A stretch of DNA of 64,000 nt. Origin: Actinomycetes bacterium. Lineage in GTDB: Bacteria; Actinomycetota; Actinomycetes; Propionibacteriales; Propionibacteriaceae. The position numbers and the translations under genes are program-made. Positions 49,701 to 56,962 of the stretch are shown here, piece by piece. The first letter of the stretch is position 1. Each line of letters begins with the position of its first letter. Below the pieces are notes generated by a model. That model saw only the letters and a program-made list of their open reading frames with translations. It searched no databases and was not told where the DNA came from. Where the stretch lies: positions 1 to 64,000 of the forward strand of contig JAUHXZ010000004.1 in NCBI GenBank assembly GCA_030426725.1, read 5' to 3'.

Positions 49701-50341
49701 TTTCGCGCAGCCTGCGCCTGCCGGCCCAGCGGCTTCAGCTGACGCTGCAGTTCCGCGACGAGGTCCCCGAGGCGCTCCAGGTTCGCCCGGGTGGCGTCGA
49801 GCTTCCGCAGCGCCTTCTCCTTGCGCTTGCGGTGCTTGAGGACGCCCGCGGCCTCCTCGATGAAGCCCCTGCGCGATTCCGGCGTGGCCTGCAGGATGGC
49901 GTCGAGACGCCCCTGGCCGACGATGACGTGCATCTCGCGGCCGATGCCGGAGTCGCTCAGCAGTTCCTGCACGTCGAGCAGCCGCGCCGGGGCGCCGTTG
50001 ATGGCGTAATCGGAGCCACCGCTGCGGAACATGGTGCGGGTGATGGTCACCTCGGCGTACTCGATGGGCAGCGCGCCGTCGGAGTTGTCGATGGTGAGCT
50101 CGACCTCAGCGCGGCCGAGCGGTGCCCTCTTCGCGGTACCGGCGAAGATGACGTCCTCCATCTTCCCGCCGCGCAGAGTCTTGGCGCCCTGCTCGCCCAT
50201 CACCCAGCTGAGGGCGTCGACCACGTTGGACTTTCCGGAGCCGTTGGGGCCCACCACGCAGGTGATTCCGGGCTCGAAGACCAGCGTCGTCGCCGACGCG
50301 AAGGACTTGAACCCCCTGAGGGTGAGCTGCTTGAGATACAT
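46799..50341 (-). CDS. smc: Chromosome segregation protein SMC
   Basis: [68 protein letters not shown]; C-terminal [41 protein letters not shown]. Confidence 0.97.
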   Translation of the reverse strand: [1180 protein letters not shown]

Positions 50342-50349
50342 GCCGGATC

Positions 50350-50910
50350 CTAGGCTGCCTCAACCGGGGACCGCGGGCGGCGGATCGCCCGGAAGGTCCA
50401 GAACTTGTTGAGCAGGAAGCTCACCGGGATGGTGAAGATGATCATGGTCAGCTGCGCCCAGTAGAGCTTGGTCCGCAGCCCGGTCGAGTTGTCGAAGACG
50501 TCGCTCGGCAGGGAGATCGGGGACGCCTCCCACATCAGCAGCGTCAGCAGCACCATGCCGATGCCCTGCGCGATGAGGCCGACGGTGAGGAAGGGCCAGT
50601 ACTCGCGCCACCAGCCGGCGTGCCGGTGCGATTCGAACGTCCACCACCGGTTGAGCTGAAAGTTCGTCAGGTTGGCCACCAGGAACGCCACCATGCTCAT
50701 GACGTGGTACCAGCGGATGTTGTACTCGGTCCCGGGGATGGCCCACCACACGCCGCTGCCGTGGGCCGCGTTCGGCCAGATGAGCGGGAGTCCGTGGCGC
50801 AGGGCCCAGATGACGCTCATGTTGACCAGGACGCCGAGCCCGCCGACGATGCCGAAGCGGATGAACTGCCGGATCGAGTGGCGGAAGCGGTGGACGACTC
50901 GCCGGATCAT
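50350..50910 (-). CDS. GtrA family membrane protein
   Basis: [51 protein letters not shown]. Confidence 0.85.
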   Translation of the reverse strand: MIRRVVHRFRHSIRQFIRFGIVGGLGVLVNMSVIWALRHGLPLIWPNAAHGSGVWWAIPGTEYNIRWYHVMSMVAFLVANLTNFQLNRWWTFESHRHAGWWREYWPFLTVGLIAQGIGMVLLTLLMWEASPISLPSDVFDNSTGLRTKLYWAQLTMIIFTIPVSFLLNKFWTFRAIRRPRSPVEAA

Positions 50911-51746
50911 GCGGCCTCCTGATGGGCCGGCTGGCAGACCGGGCAGTAGTGGCTGCTGCGGTTCATGAAGGACCGGCGGGCGATCGGGGTGCCGCAGCGG
51001 CGGCACGGCAGGTCCTCGCGCCCGTACACGTTGAGGCCACGGGCGAAGTACCCGGATTCACCGTTGACGTTGACGTAGAGCGAGTCGAAGGAGGTGCCGC
51101 CGACCTCGAGCGCCTCGCGCATCACGTCGCCCGCGGCGTCGAGCACGCGACCGGCGGCGTCGGAGGTCAGCCGGGCCGTGGGATGGTCGAAGTGGACGCC
51201 GGCCCGCCACAGGGCCTCGTCGGCGTAGATGTTGCCGATGCCCGACACCAGGCGTTGGTCGAGGATGGCGCGCTTGACGGTGGTGCGGCGGGCCCGCATG
51301 GTCGCGGCGACGGCGGTGGCGTCGTAGTCGGCGGCGAACGGGTCCGGCGCGATGTGCGGGACGGGACATTCGCCGAGGCCGGGGCGCAGGTCGAGGCCGC
51401 CGAACATGCGCTGGTCGACGAATCTCAGCTCGGTCCCGTCGTCGAGAGCGAACGCGACCCGCGTGTGGCGGACGTGTTCGTCACCGGGGGTGTTGACGCG
51501 GAACTGGCCGCTCATGCCGAGGTGCACGACGAGAGCGTCGTCGCCGAGCCGGAGCCACAGGTACTTGCCGCGCCGCAGAACGTCGTCGACGGTGCGGCCG
51601 GTCAGGTCGTCGGCGAAGGCGTCGGGGCCCACCGGGTGACTCCGCACGGGACGGGGGTGCAGTACCGTGACGCCTTCGATCCGCCGCCCGTTGACGTGGT
51701 GCTGCAGGCCGCGGCGGACGACCTCCACCTCTGGCAGCTCAGGCAC
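50907..51746 (-). CDS. mutM: Formamidopyrimidine-DNA glycosylase
   Basis: [63 protein letters not shown]; Zn finger [28 protein letters not shown] start. Confidence 0.95.
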   Translation of the reverse strand: MPELPEVEVVRRGLQHHVNGRRIEGVTVLHPRPVRSHPVGPDAFADDLTGRTVDDVLRRGKYLWLRLGDDALVVHLGMSGQFRVNTPGDEHVRHTRVAFALDDGTELRFVDQRMFGGLDLRPGLGECPVPHIAPDPFAADYDATAVAATMRARRTTVKRAILDQRLVSGIGNIYADEALWRAGVHFDHPTARLTSDAAGRVLDAAGDVMREALEVGGTSFDSLYVNVNGESGYFARGLNVYGREDLPCRRCGTPIARRSFMNRSSHYCPVCQPAHQEAA

Positions 51747-52419
51747 CGTCGAGTGCCTCGTGCGCGGTCCTGGCCGCGATCTGCTCGGCGCGCTTCTTGC
51801 TGGGTGCCGTGCCCGTGCCGGCGGGGCGGCCGTCGACGTAGACGGTGGCGGTGAACACCCGCTGGTGGTCGGGTCCCGTTCCGGTGACCTCGTAGCGGGG
51901 TAGCTCCCAGCCGCTGGCCGCGCAGATCTCCTGCAGAGAGGTCTTGTGGTCCGCGTAGTCCCCCGTGGCCGCGGCCGAGGCGATCCGGTGCTCGAGGTTG
52001 CGATGGACGAAGCGGGCGGCGGCGTCACGGCCGGCCGACAGGAACACGGCGCCGATGACGGCTTCCATGGTGTCGGCGAGGATCGAGGTCTTCGTGTCGC
52101 CGCCGGTGGACAGCTCGCCCTTGCCGAGGAGCAGGTGCCGGCCGAGTTCGAGCTCCTTGGCGACCTCCGCGAGCGCGAAGGAACTCACGACGCTGGCGCG
52201 CAGCTTGGCGAGGTGTCCCTCCGGCAGATCCGGGTAGGTCCGGTAGAGGTGCTCGGTGACGATGATCTGGAGGACCGCGTCGCCGAGGAACTCGAGGCGC
52301 TCGTTCGACGCGATGCCGCCGCTCTCGTACGCGTAGCTGCGGTGGGTGAAGGACAACTCAAAGAGCTGGGCGTCAACCTCGACGCCCAGCTCTTCGAGCT
52401 GCTTTAGCAATGCGCTCAT
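51739..52419 (-). CDS. rnc: Ribonuclease III
   Basis: [45 protein letters not shown]-terminal dsRBD. Confidence 0.95.
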   Translation of the reverse strand: MSALLKQLEELGVEVDAQLFELSFTHRSYAYESGGIASNERLEFLGDAVLQIIVTEHLYRTYPDLPEGHLAKLRASVVSSFALAEVAKELELGRHLLLGKGELSTGGDTKTSILADTMEAVIGAVFLSAGRDAAARFVHRNLEHRIASAAATGDYADHKTSLQEICAASGWELPRYEVTGTGPDHQRVFTATVYVDGRPAGTGTAPSKKRAEQIAARTAHEALDGA

Positions 52420-52447
52420 CCCGCCGCACTCCGCGGGAGGACGCGGC

Positions 52448-52639
52448 TCAGGCCTCGAGGACCTGGCGGCGCGACCCGCGCGGGCCGTACTGGCCGCAGC
52501 TCGGGCAGGCGGTGTGCTGCAGGTGGGGCTCGCGGCACGCGGGGTTGGCGCACACGACGGTGGGGACGACGGTCGTCTTCCACTGCGCACGACGCGAACG
52601 GGTGTTGCTGCGCGACATCTTCCGCTTCGGAACGGCCAC
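52448..52639 (-). CDS. rpmF: 50S ribosomal protein L32
   Basis: VAVPKRKMSRSNTRSRRAQWKTTVVPTVVCANPACREPHLQHTACPSCGQYGPRGSRRQV. Confidence 0.93.
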   Translation of the reverse strand: MAVPKRKMSRSNTRSRRAQWKTTVVPTVVCANPACREPHLQHTACPSCGQYGPRGSRRQVLEA

Positions 52640-52676
52640 GATCTTCTCCTTGGTTTTCAGGTCCTGCTGAAGTACT

Positions 52677-53225
52677 TCAGTTCGTTTCGTCCTCGCCGAG
52701 CCCGGCCAGCTTCTGCCATCGGGGATCGATGGCCTGGTCGTGCCCGTGCTCGGGATCGTCGTTGAGGTTCGCACCACATTCGGGGCAGAGCCCCAGACAA
52801 TCTTCCTCGCACAATGGCGTGAACGGCAACTCGAGCACCACGGCGTCGCGCAGGGCCTCCTCGAGATCGATAGCGTCGTCGACCACGACACTCTCGTCCT
52901 CGTCCACCTCGTTGCCCGGGTAGAAGAAGAGTTCCTGGACATCGAAGGAGGCGTGCTCCTCGATGTCGTCCAGGCAGCGGGAGCACTGGCCGCGCAGCTG
53001 CGCGGACGCGGTTCCCGAGACCAGGACGCCTTCGGTGACGACTTCGAACCGGAGATCCAGGTCGATGTCGGCGCCTTGTGGCACTCCGATCACTTCGATG
53101 CCGAGTTCGGCCGGCGCCGGGACCGTCGTGGTCACCTGCTTCATCGCACCGGTCCGGCGCGCCAGCTCGTGAACCTCGAAAACGAGAGGCGAGCGGCGAT
53201 CCGGATGGGGATGCACGGGTGACAC
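52677..53225 (-). CDS. DUF177 (YceD-like) family protein
   Basis: GTASAQLRGQCSRCLDDIEEHASFDVQELFFYP...CEEDCLGLCPECGANLND; directly upstream of rpmF. Confidence 0.9.
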   Translation of the reverse strand: MSPVHPHPDRRSPLVFEVHELARRTGAMKQVTTTVPAPAELGIEVIGVPQGADIDLDLRFEVVTEGVLVSGTASAQLRGQCSRCLDDIEEHASFDVQELFFYPGNEVDEDESVVVDDAIDLEEALRDAVVLELPFTPLCEEDCLGLCPECGANLNDDPEHGHDQAIDPRWQKLAGLGEDETN

Positions 53226-53318
53226 GTCAGGTTTCCCTTCGTAGGCCGTCCATGACCTCGTCATGACCGACCGCCTACTCTACCGATTCCGGCCGCCAAA
53301 CCCAAAACGGGGCGCGGA

Positions 53319-53801
53319 TCAGGACCCGTCGGCGGCGCGCTTGCGTTCGATCGCGGCCGCGACGTTCGGCGGCACATACTCGGAGACCTCGCCGCCGAGG
53401 CGGATGACCTGCCGGATGATGGTCGACGACAGGGTCACGTGGTCCCGCGCCGCGGGAAGCAGGACCGTCTCGATGCCGCCCATCCCGCTGTTCATGTGGG
53501 CCATCTGCAGCTCGAAGTCGAAGTCCGCGCCGAAGCGAAGGCCCTTGACCACCGCGGGGATGCCGCGCGCCTCGCAGAAGTCCACCAGCAGTCCGTCCAT
53601 GGCCTCGACGGTGATGCCGTCGAGGTCCGCCGTCGCGTCACGAACCAACTCGACCCGCTCGTCGAAGGTGAAGAGGTAGGACTTGGTGGAGTTGTTGCCG
53701 ATCGCGACGACCACCTCGCCGAACAGCGCGTGCGCGCGCCGAATCACGTCGAGGTGACCCACGGTGATGGGATCGAACGATCCCGGGCACAGAACAGCCA
53801 T
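53319..53801 (-). CDS. coaD: Pantetheine-phosphate adenylyltransferase
   Basis: AVLCPGSFDPITVGHLDVIRRAHALFGEVVVAIGNNSTKSYLF; VKGLRFGADFDFELQMAHMN. Confidence 0.95.
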   Translation of the reverse strand: MAVLCPGSFDPITVGHLDVIRRAHALFGEVVVAIGNNSTKSYLFTFDERVELVRDATADLDGITVEAMDGLLVDFCEARGIPAVVKGLRFGADFDFELQMAHMNSGMGGIETVLLPAARDHVTLSSTIIRQVIRLGGEVSEYVPPNVAAAIERKRAADGS

Positions 53802-53808
53802 GGCGCTC

Positions 53809-54384
53809 CTAGTCAACCGCCCCGAAGTGGAGCATCGTCTCACCGTAGCCGCGACTCCACGTGTCTGTGAACCGGCCCGGCCAGGTGGGCGCCGCGTCGC
53901 GGGCCGACCGCTCGACGACGACTAGCCCACGGGGTGCCAGCGCAGACGCGGCGATCGCCGCGAGGATCGAGTCCACCTTCTCCCCGGCGAGTTCGTAGGG
54001 AGGGTCGAGGAAGACGAGGTCGAACTCGTGGCCGGGCTCGGCGGCGACCGACTCGGCCCGTTGGGCGCGGACGTCGACGGTGAGTCCGGCGGCCCTGGCA
54101 TTGTCCTTGATGAGCCGGGCGGTGGGGCGGTCCGCCTCGACGAGCACGACGGGGGCGGCGCCCCGGCTGGCCGCCTCCAGCCCGACGGCCCCCGAACCCG
54201 CGAAGAGGTCGAGCACCGACATCCCCGCCAGATGGCTCTCGGAGTCTGCTTCCGCGGTGCCGAACCAGCTGGCGAGTGCCGAGAACAGCGCCTCGCGGGT
54301 GCGGTCCGTGGTGGGCCGGGTGGCGGATCCCTTGGGGGTGGCGAGCCTGCGTCCTTTGGCCCGGCCCGCGATGATGCGGCTCAC
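53809..54384 (-). CDS. rsmD: 16S rRNA (guanine(966)-N2)-methyltransferase
   Basis: SRIIAGRAKGRRLATPKGSATRPTTDRTREALFSAL; VLDLFAGSGAVGLEAASRGA; LVFLDPPYE. Confidence 0.94.
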   Translation of the reverse strand: MSRIIAGRAKGRRLATPKGSATRPTTDRTREALFSALASWFGTAEADSESHLAGMSVLDLFAGSGAVGLEAASRGAAPVVLVEADRPTARLIKDNARAAGLTVDVRAQRAESVAAEPGHEFDLVFLDPPYELAGEKVDSILAAIAASALAPRGLVVVERSARDAAPTWPGRFTDTWSRGYGETMLHFGAVD

Positions 54385-56564
54385 GACTTCTCCATCCACT
54401 CGCCGGCCGCCAGAATCTCGGCCTTGGCCATCAGGTCACCGAGCAGCGGATCGGTGGCGGACCGGGGGTCCGCGAGCACCCGCTCGGCCAGGTCACGGGC
54501 GTGGGCGATGACGTCGGCGTCGTCGAGGGCACGGAGCAGCTTGAGGGTGCCGCCCCCGGACTGGGCGGCGCCCAGCACGTCGCCCTCCCGCCGGAGCCGG
54601 AGGTCCAGTTCGGCCAGGTCGAACCCGTCCGTGGTGGACTCGAGCGCCCTGAGCCGGGTGGCCGCGTCCTCGTTCTCGCCGGGCGACGCGAGCAGGAGAC
54701 ACAGGCCCGCGTGGCTGCCGCGGCCGATCCGGCCGCGAAGCTGGTGGAGCTGGGAGACGCCGAATCGGTCGGCGTCGAGAACCACCATGACCGACGCGTT
54801 GGGCACGTCGACACCCACCTCGATGACGGTGGTTGCCACGAGAACGTCCAGGTCCCCCGCGACGAACGCCGCCATCTGCTCGTCGCGGTCCTGCGCCTGC
54901 TGCCTGCCGTGGACCACCCCGATCCGCAGGCCCTCGAGAGGCCCGTCCCGGAGTGCGGGCGCCACGTCCTCGACAGTGGCGACGGCGTCGTCGTCCGCAT
55001 CCTTGGCGGAGATGGCCGGGCACACGACGAACGCCTGTCGCCCCTGACCGACCTCTTCGCGGATCCTCGACCAGGCCCGGTCCACCCAGTGCGGGGTGGC
55101 GGCGGTGTCGACGAACACGGTCTGGACCGGGGCCCTGCCGGCCGGGAGCTGCCGGAGTTCGCTGACCGCCAGGTCCCCGAACACCGTCATGGCGATGGAC
55201 CTGGGGATGGGGGTGGCGGTCATGACGAGCGTGTGGGGGCGCTTGGTGGCCTTCCCGGCGAGCGCGGCGCGCTGCTCGACGCCGAAGCGGTGCTGTTCGT
55301 CGACGACGACCAGGCCGAGGTCGAAAAACTCCACCGGGTCGCTGAGGAGGGCGTGGGTGCCGATGATGATGCCGGCCTCGCCAGTGACGATGTCGTTGAG
55401 CGTGGACCGCTTCGCCGCCGCCGACCGGCTGCCGGTGAGGAGTGCGACGCCTGTCGCGTCGGGGTGAGCGCCGAGGGCCCGCCCCTCCCCCAGGTCGCCC
55501 AGGAGGCCGGTGATGGTGCGGTGGTGCTGTTTGGCCAGCACCTCGGTGGGTGCGAGCAGGACGGCCTGCCCCCCGGCGTCGACGACGGCCAGCATGGCGC
55601 GCAGCGCCACGAGGGTCTTGCCCGAGCCGACTTCGCCCTGCAGGAGGCGGTGCATGGGCGTGTCCGCGGCGAGCTCGCCGAAGATGGTCTCCCCCACGTC
55701 CGTCTGGCCCGCGGTGAGGGTGAACGGGAGGCGGGCGTCGAACGCGGCGAGCAGCCCGTCGGCGCGGCGGGGGCGCGGGGTGGCCGGCTCACCGGCGGCG
55801 TCGCGTCGGCGCGCGGCCATGGCCAGCTGAATACCGAAGGCCTCGTCGAACCGGAGCCGGGCCTCGCCGTGGTGCGCCTGTTCGAGAGCCACCGGTTCGT
55901 GCACCGCCGTGAGCGCCTCCTCGAACGGCAGCACCCCGGCCTCGCCCACGACCCAGTCCGGCAGCGTGTCTCCCGTGATGCTGGGCAGCACGACCTGGAT
56001 GGAGTCCGCGATCACCCAGGTGGGCAGCTTGGAGGTGGCCGGGTAGAGCCCGATCAGACTGGCGCGCTGCACGCTGCGGCGCATGGCGGCGCGCTTCTCC
56101 TGGTTCTTCCCGCGGGTGACCTGCGCCCCGTCGAGCATGACGAAGTCCGGGTGGGCGAGCTGGAGGGTGTCGTTGAAGACGCCGACGCGGCCGATGAAGA
56201 TGCCCCGGCTGCCCGGGTTGAGGAGCCCCTGCCAGTACTGCAGGTAGTGGTGCCGCTTGGAGAACAGGGTCACCGACAGCCGGCCATGGCCGTCGCTGAG
56301 CGTCGCCTGGACCCTGCCGGCCGCGCCGGAGGTCACGATCTTGGACGTCTCGACTCGGGCGATGACGGCGACGTCCTGGCCCACACGCAGCGTGCTGAAG
56401 TCTGACATCCCCGTGCCGGAGATGTAGCGGCGGGGGACGTGGCGGACCAGGTCGTCGACGGTGGAGATCCCGAGCTTGTCGAACTCCGAGGCGGTCTTCG
56501 ACCCAAGGACGTCGGTGAGGCGGCGACCGAGCTCACGGTAGATCGGAGTACGCCAGGAGGACAT
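54381..56564 (-). CDS. recG: ATP-dependent DNA helicase RecG
   Basis: LLQGEVGSGKTLVALRAMLAVV; VVDEQHRFGVEQRAAL; MTATPIPRSIAMTVFGDL; VATTVIEVGVDVPNASVMV. Confidence 0.95.
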   Translation of the reverse strand: MSSWRTPIYRELGRRLTDVLGSKTASEFDKLGISTVDDLVRHVPRRYISGTGMSDFSTLRVGQDVAVIARVETSKIVTSGAAGRVQATLSDGHGRLSVTLFSKRHHYLQYWQGLLNPGSRGIFIGRVGVFNDTLQLAHPDFVMLDGAQVTRGKNQEKRAAMRRSVQRASLIGLYPATSKLPTWVIADSIQVVLPSITGDTLPDWVVGEAGVLPFEEALTAVHEPVALEQAHHGEARLRFDEAFGIQLAMAARRRDAAGEPATPRPRRADGLLAAFDARLPFTLTAGQTDVGETIFGELAADTPMHRLLQGEVGSGKTLVALRAMLAVVDAGGQAVLLAPTEVLAKQHHRTITGLLGDLGEGRALGAHPDATGVALLTGSRSAAAKRSTLNDIVTGEAGIIIGTHALLSDPVEFFDLGLVVVDEQHRFGVEQRAALAGKATKRPHTLVMTATPIPRSIAMTVFGDLAVSELRQLPAGRAPVQTVFVDTAATPHWVDRAWSRIREEVGQGRQAFVVCPAISAKDADDDAVATVEDVAPALRDGPLEGLRIGVVHGRQQAQDRDEQMAAFVAGDLDVLVATTVIEVGVDVPNASVMVVLDADRFGVSQLHQLRGRIGRGSHAGLCLLLASPGENEDAATRLRALESTTDGFDLAELDLRLRREGDVLGAAQSGGGTLKLLRALDDADVIAHARDLAERVLADPRSATDPLLGDLMAKAEILAAGEWMEKS

Positions 56565-56613
56565 GGATCCGACCCTACCGGTGCTCACCGACGGTTCCGG
56601 CTATGAGATGTGA

Positions 56614-56647
56614 GAACCGGCGGCCCGCCTTCGCGGACCGCCGGTTC
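56614..56647 (-). terminator. Inverted repeat downstream of rpmB
   Basis: GAACCGGCGG (56614-56623) / CCGCCGGTTC (56638-56647), perfect 10-bp arms. Confidence 0.7.
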
Positions 56648-56661
56648 CCGGGGACTCAGAT

Positions 56662-56847
56662 TCAGCGCGACACCTTGCCGGCCTTCAGGCAGGAGGTGCA
56701 CACGTTCACACGCTGCGGTGCGCCGTTGATGACAGCGCGGACGCGCTGGATGTTCGGGTTCCAGCGGCGGTTGGTCTTCTTCTTCGACCAAGGCACGTTG
56801 TGACCGAAGCCGGGTCCCTTGGCGCAAACATCACACTTGGCGGCCAC
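56662..56847 (-). CDS. rpmB: 50S ribosomal protein L28
   Basis: MAAKCDVCAKGPGFGHNVPWSKKKTNRRWNPNIQRVRA...VNVCTSCLKAGKVSR. Confidence 0.95.
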   Translation of the reverse strand: MAAKCDVCAKGPGFGHNVPWSKKKTNRRWNPNIQRVRAVINGAPQRVNVCTSCLKAGKVSR

Positions 56848-56905
56848 TGGAATCTCCTTGTTGTCGGTGCCAGGCGACTGCCTGGTTCAATCGTGTTCGG
56901 GTGCC

Positions 56906-56950
56906 CGCGGGGGCAGGCAACCTCACAATGTTAACCCGCCCCCGCGGGAA
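56906..56950 (-). terminator. Inverted repeat downstream of RNase E/G gene
   Basis: CCCGCGGGGGC (56906-56916) / GCCCCCGCGGG (56940-56950), perfect 11-bp arms. Confidence 0.65.
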
Positions 56951-56962
56951 TGACCAAATGGA

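Noticed and set aside
48560-50353. Long plus-strand ORFs (46796-48511, 48560-50353) inside smc
   Set aside because: Antisense to canonical SMC; products are L/G/R/V-rich with no family features.
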